A stretch of 64,000 nt of DNA, taken from contig CAIOIX010000160.1 in the NCBI GenBank assembly GCA_903858445.1, positions 1 through 64,000 of the forward strand, given 5' to 3'. Position 1 is the first letter of the stretch. Every line of letters begins with the position of its first letter. The notes beneath the pieces were generated by a model that was not told the origin of the DNA, ran no database searches, and saw only the letters and a list, made by a program, of their open reading frames with translations. This DNA comes from an uncultured beta proteobacterium. Lineage in GTDB: Bacteria; Pseudomonadota; Gammaproteobacteria; Burkholderiales; Burkholderiaceae. The translations under genes and the position numbers were made by a program. This document shows, piece by piece, positions 1 through 8,645 of this stretch.

Positions 1-1
1 C

Positions 2-1021
2 ATTAACAGATGGTGTAACCAATATGGTAGTTCTGGTGCTAATTCACTCAATGCTAACCAATACCCAACTGGTACAAATTGCGTAACAGCGACCTCGAGT
101 AATGAAAATAAATTAGATGCGCTTTATAAAATTAGAGCGATGGAAGGTCTTAATTTTAAAATGGGAGCTGGGTATGCCAGTCGGATTGCAAACTTAGATC
201 AAAATGCTATTGCAGGTTTTTCTCAAGCAAATCCAAATAATACCCCTGCCAAAACCTACTTACCGGGCATCAATGGCCAAGATTATTTCGGTTATGTTCC
301 TTACTTTGAGGCTTCTCGCAAACAATTTATAGGTAAGGCAAGTGCCACTTGGGATGCTACTGAAAAATTGAACTTTACCTTGGGTGGAAAGTACACTAAC
401 GATACTTATCCAAATTCAACTTATGGCGTTCAAAACGGCAACTCCTGGAGCTTGAATTTAGATAGCACCTATGCATATGCTGATGCTGGTACTGTTGTTG
501 CCTATGCAACACAACAAAATATGCAGCGGAATTTGTCTAATCTGAATTTGAATCAATCAACAACTCAATACACAACAGCTTATAGCGGTGGCTGGACCAA
601 TAACCTAACCTCTAATGCGACAACTGTAGGTTTAGGAGTCAAGCAGGGCGATCTATTAAATGGAAAGTTAACACTCTCGGCTGATGCCACTATGTCTTTT
701 GCAAGCTCTTGGTACTCAACTAATGTGAACTACCAGCCAAGCGCAACAACAAGTTGTAATAGCCCCAATGTACAGTCATGCGGTATTTTGCCCGCCATTC
801 AAAATAATCTAGGCATTATCAAATTGGGTGGAAGCTATCAAATTGATAAACAGTCAAGAGTTGGCTTGATGTATTGGTATCAACACTTGTATAGCAATGA
901 TTACTACTACAACGGTTTGCAAGCTGGCAATACACCAACAAATGTACTGCCAACCAACCAAACAGCTCCAAGCTATAGCGTAAATGTCATTTCAGCTAAT
1001 TACACCTATACATTTGATTAA
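2..1021 (+). CDS. MtrB/PioB-family outer-membrane beta-barrel protein, C-terminal part (5' end outside window)
   Basis: The reading frame is open from base 2, so the ATG at 140 in the ORF track is internal and the gene enters from the left. The visible 339 residues alternate polar and aromatic residues (YQHLYSNDYYYNG, SANYTYTF), as in a transmembrane beta-barrel, and end in an aromatic-rich last strand. Segments such as GLMYWYQHLYSND and SYSVNVISANYTYTF resemble the last strands of MtrB/PioB/MtoB proteins. In that family the barrel sheathes a periplasmic decaheme cytochrome (MtrA/PioA/MtoA) and carries electrons across the outer membrane. The tetraheme NapC/CymA-type gene 51 bp downstream fits this. 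The upstream decaheme gene is expected but out of view. Family call by eye; direction of electron flow unknown. Confidence 0.75.
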   Translation: MNRWCNQYGSSGANSLNANQYPTGTNCVTATSSNENKLDALYKIRAMEGLNFKMGAGYASRIANLDQNAIAGFSQANPNNTPAKTYLPGINGQDYFGYVPYFEASRKQFIGKASATWDATEKLNFTLGGKYTNDTYPNSTYGVQNGNSWSLNLDSTYAYADAGTVVAYATQQNMQRNLSNLNLNQSTTQYTTAYSGGWTNNLTSNATTVGLGVKQGDLLNGKLTLSADATMSFASSWYSTNVNYQPSATTSCNSPNVQSCGILPAIQNNLGIIKLGGSYQIDKQSRVGLMYWYQHLYSNDYYYNGLQAGNTPTNVLPTNQTAPSYSVNVISANYTYTFD

Positions 1022-1072
1022 TTCTTAATTGATGCTTGCTGAATACTTTTAAATAAAAGAATGGATTAAATA

Positions 1073-1672
1073 ATGGAAACTAAACAACCAGGCACTCTCA
1101 AGAGATTTTGGGCTTTCGTGAAGAAGCCTAGCGCTAAGTATTCGATCCTAGCCATTTTCTCCGTTGCTTTTATTTCGGGTATTTTGTTCTGGGGTGCATT
1201 TAATACCGGTCTGGAAATGACCAATACCCTGGAATTCTGTACAACTTGTCATGAAATGCGTGATAACGTATATCAGGAGTACAAGGAGACGATTCACTAC
1301 AGTAATCGCAGTGGTGTTCGTGCTGTTTGTTCTGATTGCCATGTGCCGAAAGACTGGACTCATAAGATGATCCGTAAGTCTAAGGCTGCCTTTGAGGTTT
1401 GGGGCAAGATTACTGGTTCTATCGATACACGTGAGAAGTTTGAAGCTAAACGCATGGAATTGGCAGGTCACGAGTGGGCGCGTATGAAAGCTAATAATTC
1501 ACGTGAGTGCCGTAACTGCCATGATTTTGATGCAATGAGCCCAGAACTGCAGAAGCAGACACCTTACAAGAAGCATATGAAGGCAAAAGAGGCTGGCAAG
1601 ACCTGTATTGACTGTCATAAAGGCATTGCCCATCAACTGCCAAAAGAGTACGAAGAGTCAGATGAGGATTAA
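1073..1672 (+). CDS. NapC/NirT/CymA-type membrane-anchored tetraheme cytochrome c
   Basis: A 199-residue protein with one N-terminal membrane anchor (about residues 24-44, YSILAIFSVAFISGILFWGAF) followed by a periplasmic domain with four CxxCH heme sites: CTTCH, CSDCH, CRNCH and CIDCH. This is the layout of the NapC/NirT family, which takes electrons from quinol and passes them to periplasmic multiheme partners, or runs in reverse in iron oxidisers. Its position directly after an MtrB/PioB-type barrel gene suggests a CymA role in an extracellular electron conduit rather than nitrate reduction; no nap genes are visible. The hemes would be attached by the Ccm system encoded just downstream. Confidence 0.9.
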   Translation: METKQPGTLKRFWAFVKKPSAKYSILAIFSVAFISGILFWGAFNTGLEMTNTLEFCTTCHEMRDNVYQEYKETIHYSNRSGVRAVCSDCHVPKDWTHKMIRKSKAAFEVWGKITGSIDTREKFEAKRMELAGHEWARMKANNSRECRNCHDFDAMSPELQKQTPYKKHMKAKEAGKTCIDCHKGIAHQLPKEYEESDED

Positions 1673-1675
1673 GGT

Positions 1676-1704
1676 TTGACAGTCTGCTAAGGCTCTTGGA
1701 CAAT
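1676..1704 (+). promoter_or_regulatory. Putative sigma70 promoter for the ccm operon
   Basis: A perfect -35 TTGACA (1676-1681) is followed after 17 bases by GACAAT (1699-1704, 4 of 6 matches to TATAAT). The predicted transcript start near 1711 lies inside the hairpin at 1702-1731 and about 29 b before the ccmA ATG. Prediction by eye only. Confidence 0.45.
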
Positions 1705-1735
1705 GGCTAGGATGGTTCAATCCTGGCCATTTTCT
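1702..1735 (+). terminator. Rho-independent terminator-like hairpin between the cytochrome gene and ccmA
   Basis: Arms AATGGCTAGGAT and ATCCTGGCCATT pair over 12 positions with one G-U, around a six-base GGTTCA loop, followed by TTTCTATT. It would end transcripts coming from the tetraheme cytochrome gene. The U tract is short and interrupted, so termination may be partial. Confidence 0.55.
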
Positions 1736-1739
1736 ATTC

Positions 1740-2393
1740 ATGACTACTCATATTTCAGATCCCACTAATTTGTCTTTGAATCAATTCTCTCTCCGTGCCA
1801 ATGCATTAACCTGTATTCGGGGTGAGCGTACTCTTTTCACGGGTTTGGATTTGCAAGTTTCTGCTGGTGAGTGGCTGCATATTCGTGGTGAGAACGGCAT
1901 TGGAAAAACGAGTCTGTTGCGACTCTTAGCGGGTTTAACCAAACCCGCAGCCGGGGAGATCTTTTGGAATGATCAATCGATCGCTTTCGATACTGCTGAG
2001 TATCATCGCAACCTCCTCTTTTTGGGTCATCGTGATTCTCTGAAAGAGGATTTGACTGCTCTTGAGAATCTATCTATCGCTACTGCATTGGACGGTATTA
2101 CTACTTCGGAAGAAGAGATCTTGCTAGCATTGCATCGCTTTGGTTTGCGAGGGCGAGAAGACCTTCCTGTTTATTGTTTGTCAGCTGGCCAAAAGCGTAG
2201 GGTGCTTCTGGCTAGATTACTGTTACGCCAGGCAAAACTGTGGATTTTGGATGAGCCCTTTAATGCTTTAGATGTGCGTGCGGTTGAGATGCTCTCTGAA
2301 TTGATCTCCGAACACGTTTCATCTGGTGGCATGGCGATCATGACTAGTCATCAAGAGATTCCGATGCCGAACGGCAGGGTAGTGCAATTATGA
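1740..2393 (+). CDS. ccmA: Heme exporter ATP-binding protein CcmA
   Basis: The 217-residue ABC ATPase of cytochrome c maturation System I. Walker A is GENGIGKTS (about residues 50-58), the signature is LSAGQKRR and Walker B is LWILDEP. It drives the CcmABCD complex, which releases heme-loaded CcmE. The stop overlaps the ccmB start by 4 bp, so the two are translationally coupled. The ATG at 1740 gives a slightly long N-terminus; a later start is possible but none is better supported. First gene of ccmABCDEFGHI. Confidence 0.95.
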   Translation: MTTHISDPTNLSLNQFSLRANALTCIRGERTLFTGLDLQVSAGEWLHIRGENGIGKTSLLRLLAGLTKPAAGEIFWNDQSIAFDTAEYHRNLLFLGHRDSLKEDLTALENLSIATALDGITTSEEEILLALHRFGLRGREDLPVYCLSAGQKRRVLLARLLLRQAKLWILDEPFNALDVRAVEMLSELISEHVSSGGMAIMTSHQEIPMPNGRVVQL

Positions 2394-3055
2394 ATGCCTT
2401 TCTAGCTGTTATTCGTCGTGACTTGCTCTTGGTGATGCGCCGCAAGAGCGAAGTGCTCACTATTTTGTTCTTCTTTGTGATTGTGACTAGCCTATTTCCA
2501 CTGGGAATTGGGGCGGATACAGCTCTCCTGCGTAAGATAGCTCCAGGAGTGATTTGGGTCACAGCCTTGCTGTCAACGATGCTGGGCTTGCAACGCCTGT
2601 TTGCTACCGATTATGTTGATGGCACCTTGGAGCAAATGACGCTTTCTCCAACCCCACTGGCCCTACTAGTGGGGGGTAAAATTGCTGCACACTGGTTGGT
2701 ATGTGGTTTGCCTTTGGTTTTGTTGGCGCCAGTGATTGGCATTCAGTTTGATCTAGATGCCAGCACATTGGGAACTGTTATTTTGACGCTATTGATAGGT
2801 ACACCGATTTTGTCTTTGATTGGAGCGATTGGCGCTGCCTTGACCCTAGGTGTGCGTGGCGGTGGCGTCTTATTAAGTCTCTTAGTGTTACCTCTTTATA
2901 TTCCAGTGCTTATTTTTGGTGCTGGTGCAGTGTATGCCCAGAGTGTTGGGCTTGATGTGGGAGGACATTATTCCCTCTTAGCCGCCTTGCTTGTTTTGGC
3001 TTTATTTTTTGCTCCCTGGGCAACCACCGCTGCTGTAAGGATTGCAATCGAATGA
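2390..3055 (+). CDS. ccmB: Heme exporter membrane protein CcmB
   Basis: A 221-residue, very hydrophobic protein with about six membrane segments, the usual length for CcmB. The N-terminus (AVIRRDLLLVMRRKSEVL) and the FATDYVDGTLEQMTLSPTPL region are typical of the family. It is the permease partner of CcmA in the heme-handling ABC complex of System I. It overlaps ccmA and ccmC by 4 bp each, which supports an equimolar operon. Confidence 0.95.
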   Translation: MNAFLAVIRRDLLLVMRRKSEVLTILFFFVIVTSLFPLGIGADTALLRKIAPGVIWVTALLSTMLGLQRLFATDYVDGTLEQMTLSPTPLALLVGGKIAAHWLVCGLPLVLLAPVIGIQFDLDASTLGTVILTLLIGTPILSLIGAIGAALTLGVRGGGVLLSLLVLPLYIPVLIFGAGAVYAQSVGLDVGGHYSLLAALLVLALFFAPWATTAAVRIAIE

Positions 3056-3819
3056 GTACTGTTACTGGTAGCCGTAGTAGTCAAGTAGTCAATTGGTTTA
3101 AGTTTTCAAGCCCCGCCACTTTCTATCCCTTGGCTGGAAAGTTGATTCCTTTGTTTTGGGTATTGGCAATAATTTTTGGCATCGCTGGTTTGTGGGTGAG
3201 TTTCTTTGTAGCACCAGTGGATGCAGTTCAAGGTCAAGGCTATCGAATTATTTTTGTCCATGTCCCAGCGTCTTGGATGTCAATGTTTATTTATATTGTG
3301 ATGGCGATTTGGGCTGGCTTAGGTTTGGTCTTTAATGCACGCCTATCTGCCATGATGGCTCAAGCCTTAGCGCCTACAGGTGCTTTGATGGCTTTCATCT
3401 CCTTATGGACTGGCGCCTTCTGGGGTAAGCCGATGTGGGGTGCTTGGTGGGTATGGGATGCGCGCTTAACTTCTGAATTAATCCTTTTATTTTTGTATCT
3501 TGGTTTTATGGCTCTACAAGCATCCATTGATGATCCCCGTCGTGCTGATAAAGCAGGTGCCATCTTGGCTTTGGTTGGCGTTGTAAACGTGCCCATTATT
3601 TATTTCTCAGTCAAATGGTGGAATACCTTGCACCAGGGTGCATCTGTTTCTATTAACAAATCACCTTCAATGGCGCACACCATGTTGTGGGGCATGCTTC
3701 TGATGGCCCTGTGTTTCTGGATGTACTCTATTGCTATTGCATTGATGCGGGTGCGGACGATTATCTTAGAGCGTGAATCTCACACTGATTGGGTGAGAGC
3801 TGTAGAAGGGGTGAAGTGA
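3052..3819 (+). CDS. ccmC: Heme-handling protein CcmC
   Basis: A 255-residue polytopic protein with the tryptophan-rich WWD-type motif (WGKPMWGAWWVWDARLTSELIL, about residues 124-145) and flanking conserved histidines (FVHVPASWM, NTLHQGASV). In System I it presents heme to CcmE. The N-terminal 25 residues before the first membrane segment are somewhat longer than in E. coli. It overlaps ccmB by 4 bp and ends 2 bp before ccmD. Confidence 0.95.
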   Translation: MSTVTGSRSSQVVNWFKFSSPATFYPLAGKLIPLFWVLAIIFGIAGLWVSFFVAPVDAVQGQGYRIIFVHVPASWMSMFIYIVMAIWAGLGLVFNARLSAMMAQALAPTGALMAFISLWTGAFWGKPMWGAWWVWDARLTSELILLFLYLGFMALQASIDDPRRADKAGAILALVGVVNVPIIYFSVKWWNTLHQGASVSINKSPSMAHTMLWGMLLMALCFWMYSIAIALMRVRTIILERESHTDWVRAVEGVK

Positions 3820-3821
3820 TC

Positions 3822-4010
3822 ATGTGGAATTCACCAGAAGAATTTTTTGCAATGGGCGGATATGCCTTGTATGTATGGAGTAGCTTTGGTGTGACTGCTC
3901 TGATTCTAGTGTGGGAGCCTATTGCTATCCTGGTACGCCGTAAAGCGATTATGCAGAGATTACAGCGCGAGATTCGCGCTGAGAAATTCGATAAAGAAGG
4001 AATGAAGTGA
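3822..4010 (+). CDS. ccmD: Heme exporter small subunit CcmD
   Basis: A 62-residue single-span protein starting [19 protein letters not shown], the typical CcmD N-terminus, with one membrane helix and a basic cytoplasmic tail. The ORF track begins 33 b upstream inside ccmC; the ATG at 3822, two bases after the ccmC stop, is the natural start. CcmD helps release holo-CcmE from CcmABC. Its end overlaps the ccmE start. Confidence 0.9.
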   Translation: MWNSPEEFFAMGGYALYVWSSFGVTALILVWEPIAILVRRKAIMQRLQREIRAEKFDKEGMK

Positions 4011-4438
4011 AACCAAGACATAAACGGGCGCTGATTATTGTTGGTGCCTTAGCAACACTAGCGATTGCTGCAGTTCTGATTCTCAATGCCTTAAATAGTA
4101 ATATTGCCCTCTACGTCACTCCGAGCGAAGTGGCTGCAGGTAAAGCCCCGAATGGTCAAACCTTCCGTATTGGTGGCATGGTAAAAGACGGCTCCTTGAA
4201 GCGTGATGAATTGGTGGTGCACTTCATCATTACCGACTTAGTGAAAGAGATATCCGTTTCTTATAAAGGCATTCTTCCTGATTTGTTTAAAGAAGGTAAG
4301 GGCGCAGTAGTCCAAGGCAAACTCAATCCTGACGGACAATTTATCGCTAGCGAAGTGCTTGCTAAGCATGATGAGAACTATATGCCACCAGAAGCGAAGC
4401 ATGCTTTAGAGCAGGCACAGAAAAACGGAGCGAAATAA
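4007..4438 (+). CDS. ccmE: Periplasmic heme chaperone CcmE
   Basis: A 143-residue protein with an N-terminal membrane anchor ([22 protein letters not shown]) and an OB-fold periplasmic domain. The heme-binding motif [12 protein letters not shown] near the C-terminus contains the histidine that binds heme covalently and the downstream tyrosine that serves as axial ligand in the family. It accepts heme from CcmC and passes it to CcmF. The start overlaps ccmD by 4 bp and the stop overlaps ccmF in TAATG. Confidence 0.95.
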   Translation: MKPRHKRALIIVGALATLAIAAVLILNALNSNIALYVTPSEVAAGKAPNGQTFRIGGMVKDGSLKRDELVVHFIITDLVKEISVSYKGILPDLFKEGKGAVVQGKLNPDGQFIASEVLAKHDENYMPPEAKHALEQAQKNGAK

Positions 4439-6360
4439 TGGAATATTCAATGCTTCCAGAGATTGGCCATTTCGCCTTAATACTGGCTCTTGCCGTTTCT
4501 ATTGTTCAAGGTGTGCTGCCTTTAATTGGCGCGCAACAAGGTCGTCGTGAATGGCTAGTTTTGGCTAGACCCGCAACTCAGATCTCTTTTGTGCTTTTAG
4601 CAATTTCATTTTGCATCTTAGCTTGGTCCTTTTATGTGAATGATTTTTCTGTGCTGTATGTAGCAGAGCATTCAAACTCACAACTACCTACAGTTTATCG
4701 CTTAGGTGCTGTTTGGGGCGGGCATGAAGGTTCTTTGTTATTGTGGATTTTCTTGTTGACAGGTTGGGCCTTTGCAGTGGCGCAACTTTCTAAAACACTA
4801 GATGAGTTCATGGTGGCTCGCGTATTGGGTGTATTGGGTCTTGTAGCAACAGGGCTTTTACTCTTTGTATTGGCTACTTCCAATCCTTTTGAGCGTTTAT
4901 TACCGGCCGCTCAAGATGGCCGCTCTTTAAATCCACTTTTGCAAGACCCAGGTTTAGTATTTCATCCGCCAATGCTCTATATGGGTTATGTAGGATTTTC
5001 TGTGGCGTTTGCGTTCGCAATCGCCTCTTTGTTGACTGGCAAGTTGGATGCTGCCTGGGCTCGCTGGTCGCGACCTTGGACTACCACTGCTTGGATTTTT
5101 CTGACGCTTGGTATTGCATTAGGTTCTTGGTGGGCTTACTACGAGTTAGGTTGGGGCGGCTGGTGGTTTTGGGACCCAGTTGAGAATGCTTCATTTATGC
5201 CATGGTTGATTGGCACTGCTTTATTGCATTCCTTGGCAGTGACTGAGAAGCGTGGTGGCTTTAAAAACTGGACAGTACTTTTGGCAATCATTGCTTTCTC
5301 AATGTCCTTGCTCGGAACGTTCTTAGTTCGTTCTGGCGTTCTGACATCGGTTCATGCTTTTGCTACCGATCCACGTCGCGGCATCTTTATTTTGATTCTG
5401 CTATCTTTGGTTGTTGGTTCATCATTATTCCTATATGCCTTAAGAGCTCCAAAAAGTACTTTAGGCGGCGCCTTCTCGCTGATGTCGCGCGAAACTTTAA
5501 TGCTCTTGGGCAATGTTTTCTTAGTAGTGGCTGCTGGCTCTGTTCTTTTGGGCACTTTGTATCCATTGCTGATTGATGCCTTGAATCTTGGCAAGATCTC
5601 CGTTGGCCCTCCTTACTTCAATGCGGTCTTTGTGCCGATTATGATTCCCGTCCTATTTTTGCTGGCGATTGGTCCGTGGGCCAATTGGAAAAGTACCAAT
5701 CTAGGCACATTAGTAAAACGTCTCTGGTTAGCAGCAGTAGTTGCAGTGGTTGCGGCAATTTTGATTCCGCGCATGATGGGTGAGTTCACCATCCTGACCG
5801 CATTGGGTTTTCTACTTTCATTCTGGATCATTGCCTCTGGCGTATTGCAGATCATTCGACAATTTAAAGCTGGCAAGCCAACCCGCTCATTTATTGGCAT
5901 GCAGTTAGGTCACATCGGTATAGCTATTTTTGTGATTGGCGTAACGATGGTTGGCGCGTATCAAGAAGAAAAAGATGTGCGCATGGCTCCGGGTGATACG
6001 GTATCGGTTGGCGGCTATCAGATTCGCTTGGTCGAAGTACGTCCTGCTCAAGGGCCCAATTACCAAGCTACTCGAGGGACCTTTGAGTTGGGTCGCCATG
6101 GCAAGGCAGAAGAGGTTTTATATCCAGAAAAGCGTAACTATGATTCATCAACGATGCCAATGACTGAAGCAGCCATTGATGCTGGCTTGACACGCGATAT
6201 CTATGTTTCCCTTGGTGAGCCTTTAGAAGGCAATGCTTGGGCTGTACGGGTGTACTACAAACCATTCGTGGATTGGATTTGGGGTGGTTGCTTGTTGATG
6301 GCTTTAGGCGGATTATTCGCGGTACTCGATAAGCGCTATCGCTTGCGCCTGCAGAAATAA
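4438..6360 (+). CDS. ccmF: Cytochrome c heme lyase subunit CcmF
   Basis: A 640-residue polytopic protein (about 14-15 helices) with the WWD domain GWGGWWFWDPVENASFMPW near residues 237-255 and a large periplasmic domain before the last helix. CcmF with CcmH and CcmI ligates heme to apocytochrome CxxCH sites. The ATG overlaps the ccmE stop (TAATG). Length and motif are standard for the family. Confidence 0.95.
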   Translation: MEYSMLPEIGHFALILALAVSIVQGVLPLIGAQQGRREWLVLARPATQISFVLLAISFCILAWSFYVNDFSVLYVAEHSNSQLPTVYRLGAVWGGHEGSLLLWIFLLTGWAFAVAQLSKTLDEFMVARVLGVLGLVATGLLLFVLATSNPFERLLPAAQDGRSLNPLLQDPGLVFHPPMLYMGYVGFSVAFAFAIASLLTGKLDAAWARWSRPWTTTAWIFLTLGIALGSWWAYYELGWGGWWFWDPVENASFMPWLIGTALLHSLAVTEKRGGFKNWTVLLAIIAFSMSLLGTFLVRSGVLTSVHAFATDPRRGIFILILLSLVVGSSLFLYALRAPKSTLGGAFSLMSRETLMLLGNVFLVVAAGSVLLGTLYPLLIDALNLGKISVGPPYFNAVFVPIMIPVLFLLAIGPWANWKSTNLGTLVKRLWLAAVVAVVAAILIPRMMGEFTILTALGFLLSFWIIASGVLQIIRQFKAGKPTRSFIGMQLGHIGIAIFVIGVTMVGAYQEEKDVRMAPGDTVSVGGYQIRLVEVRPAQGPNYQATRGTFELGRHGKAEEVLYPEKRNYDSSTMPMTEAAIDAGLTRDIYVSLGEPLEGNAWAVRVYYKPFVDWIWGGCLLMALGGLFAVLDKRYRLRLQK

Positions 6361-6394
6361 TTGAACATCTTTACTTACGAATAGATCAGTCAAT

Positions 6395-6925
6395 ATGAAA
6401 GCAAAATTTGTTATCCCACTATTGCTGTTTGTTGTGCTAGTGGGATTTTTGGCGGTGGGTCTAAATCGTGATCCTCGTGAAGTGCCATCACCTTTAATTA
6501 ATAAACCTGCGCCTGCCTTTAAGGTGCCTCAACTGGCCGATCCTAGCAAATCATTTTCTCCAGAAGATATGAAGGGCCAGGTTTGGGTCTTAAATGTTTT
6601 TGCCTCTTGGTGTGTGGCTTGTCGTGAAGAGCACCCGATGTTGGTTGAGATGAGTAGGTCTCAAGTGGCGCCATTAATTGGCCTTGATTACAAAGATAAA
6701 CGTACCGATGCGATGGAGATGTTGGATAGACAAGGCAACCCATACAACTTATCAGCTTTTGATAATGATGGACGTGTAGGTATTAACTATGGCGTGTATG
6801 GCGTTCCCGAGACTTATGTGATTGATAAGGCGGGCATCATTCGCTTTAAGCAGATCGGCCCAATTACTAAAGAGGTATTGGAAAAGTCGATGTACCCCAT
6901 TATTGCTAAGTTAAATAAGGAGTAA
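6395..6925 (+). CDS. ccmG: Thiol:disulfide interchange protein CcmG (DsbE)
   Basis: A 176-residue membrane-anchored thioredoxin-fold protein. An N-terminal helix (residues 4-24) is followed by the redox motif WCVAC within FASWCVACREEHP. The cis-proline loop reads GVYGVPETYVID. It keeps apocytochrome CxxCH cysteines reduced in the periplasm for heme attachment. It sits 34 bp after ccmF and is directly followed by ccmH, as usual in System I operons. Confidence 0.95.
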   Translation: MKAKFVIPLLLFVVLVGFLAVGLNRDPREVPSPLINKPAPAFKVPQLADPSKSFSPEDMKGQVWVLNVFASWCVACREEHPMLVEMSRSQVAPLIGLDYKDKRTDAMEMLDRQGNPYNLSAFDNDGRVGINYGVYGVPETYVIDKAGIIRFKQIGPITKEVLEKSMYPIIAKLNKE

Positions 6926-7408
6926 ATGATGAATCAAACATTCGCCAAACTTCTTAAGACTCTGCCATCGATCTGTTTGGTACTCTGCATTCATCTTGCT
7001 CATGCAGATGAGGCTACGTCTTTAGCGGCAGATCCAGTTCTGGAGCAGCGTTTGATCTCTATTTCTGAAGAGATGCGTTGTCTAGTTTGCCAAAATGAAT
7101 CGCTCTCAGGCTCTCGTTCCGAGTTAGCTCAAGACCTTCGTCGAGAAATTCGGGATCTGATTAGGCAGGGCAAGACTGATGCAGAAATCAGGACTTTCAT
7201 GGTCGATCGTTATGGCGATTTTATTTTATATCGCCCACCAGTCAAGCCAACCACTTGGTTGCTTTGGATTGGACCATTCGTCTTGATGATTGCTGGCATA
7301 GCAGCACTATTAATGTACTTGCGTCGCCGTAATACTCAAGTGACTAGTACTTCACTTTCTGATGATGAAAATAAGCGCATAGATGCTCTATTGCGGGATA
7401 ACAAATGA
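6926..7408 (+). CDS. ccmH: Cytochrome c maturation protein CcmH
   Basis: A 160-residue protein with an N-terminal signal (ending near HADEATS), the redox motif MRCLVCQNESLSGS (CxxC), the helical segment LAQDLRREIRDLIRQGKTDAEI and a C-terminal membrane anchor (about residues 105-128). It is the short CcmH form, with CcmI as a separate gene, unlike the fused E. coli CcmH. It reduces apocytochrome thiols together with CcmG. The ATG directly abuts the ccmG stop. Confidence 0.95.
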   Translation: MMNQTFAKLLKTLPSICLVLCIHLAHADEATSLAADPVLEQRLISISEEMRCLVCQNESLSGSRSELAQDLRREIRDLIRQGKTDAEIRTFMVDRYGDFILYRPPVKPTTWLLWIGPFVLMIAGIAALLMYLRRRNTQVTSTSLSDDENKRIDALLRDNK

Positions 7409-8619
7409 TTACTTTTTATATTGCTGCGTTCGTTTTAGTTTTACTGGTTCTAGCAGCCCTGTTTCGCCCATTCTTTTGGAAGACGACCGTTCATCATGCT
7501 TCTCGCCAGCAGTTAAACGCAGCCATCTATAAAGAAGAAATTGCTAAGCTTGAGAAAGAGCGAGCTGAAGGCTTGATTGATGGCGCTACTTATGAGATCG
7601 CTCATGCGGAGATACGTCAGCGCTTATTTCAGGATACCAGTGAGGATGATGGTGTAGCGGTGTTGGGCTCTCCTAAGAAAACTATTATCGCCCTGACGGT
7701 CTTCATTCCAGTAATTGCTGCTGCCATGTATTTTTGGTTAGGTAGCGCTCAGCAGATCGCTGATGGCGGTGCCAAACAGCAAGTTGCCCAACAAGATGTT
7801 GAGAAGATGGTGGCTGGATTAGCGGCCAAGATGGAGCAGGATCCTAGCAATCTGAAGGGCTGGGCAATGTTAGCTCGCTCATACAAGGTGATGGGTCGCC
7901 CGAAAGATGCTGAGAAAGCCTATGACCGCGCTGGCTCATACTTAGACGGCGATGCCCAATTGTTGGCTGATTACGCAGATGTATCTGCAAGCAATGCTAA
8001 TGGTAGTTTTGAAGGTAAACCTCAGGCAATCATCAATAGAGCGCTCAAAGCCGACCCAAACAATATGATGGCGCTTTGGTTGGCTGGTACTGCTGATTAC
8101 AACCGCGGTGATTACAAAGGTGCCGTGCAAGTATGGGGGCGCTTAGCGAAGTTACTACCCGCTGATTCTGAAGATATGAAGATGATTCAGGGGTCGATTA
8201 TGGAAGCTCGCGGGAAGGCTAATTTGCCTCCCGAGCCTTTAGTAAGTCAGCCGACATTACCTGCGTCTTCTGTGAGCGGTAAAAATATTAGTGGCACCGT
8301 GGAAATCAATCCTGATCTTAAATCCAAAATCAAGCCAGACTATATCGTGATGGTGATTGCTCGTGCACCTGGCGCTCGCATGCCAGTAGCGATTATGCGA
8401 GGCAAGGCGGCTGATCTTCCTTTACGCTTTGTTTTGAACGACGCATTGGCGATGACCCCTGATGCTTTGATCTCTACTTTGAATGAAGCAACCATTGAGG
8501 TTCGCATCTCTAAATCAGGTCAAGCTAAATCTGAGCCGGGGGATTTATATTCTGAGATTCAAACTGTAAAGGTGGGTACGGGCAATTTGAAAGTGCTTGT
8601 GAATCAAGTTAGGCCTTAG
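7405..8619 (+). CDS. ccmI: Apocytochrome c chaperone CcmI
   Basis: A 404-residue protein with two N-terminal membrane helices (about residues 1-22 and 95-113), a leucine-rich cytoplasmic loop and a periplasmic TPR domain (LKGWAMLARSYKVMGRPKDAEKAYDRAG and following repeats), then a C-terminal beta-rich domain. CcmI holds the C-terminal helix of apocytochromes for CcmFH. It overlaps ccmH by 4 bp and is the last clear ccm gene. Confidence 0.9.
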   Translation: MITFYIAAFVLVLLVLAALFRPFFWKTTVHHASRQQLNAAIYKEEIAKLEKERAEGLIDGATYEIAHAEIRQRLFQDTSEDDGVAVLGSPKKTIIALTVFIPVIAAAMYFWLGSAQQIADGGAKQQVAQQDVEKMVAGLAAKMEQDPSNLKGWAMLARSYKVMGRPKDAEKAYDRAGSYLDGDAQLLADYADVSASNANGSFEGKPQAIINRALKADPNNMMALWLAGTADYNRGDYKGAVQVWGRLAKLLPADSEDMKMIQGSIMEARGKANLPPEPLVSQPTLPASSVSGKNISGTVEINPDLKSKIKPDYIVMVIARAPGARMPVAIMRGKAADLPLRFVLNDALAMTPDALISTLNEATIEVRISKSGQAKSEPGDLYSEIQTVKVGTGNLKVLVNQVRP

Positions 8620-8645
8620 TGCGCAGGCTATGCCAACGTCAGATT

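Noticed and set aside
140-1021. ATG at 140 as the true start of the first gene
   Set aside because: The frame is open to the left edge and the protein is only the C-terminal part of a much longer barrel family.
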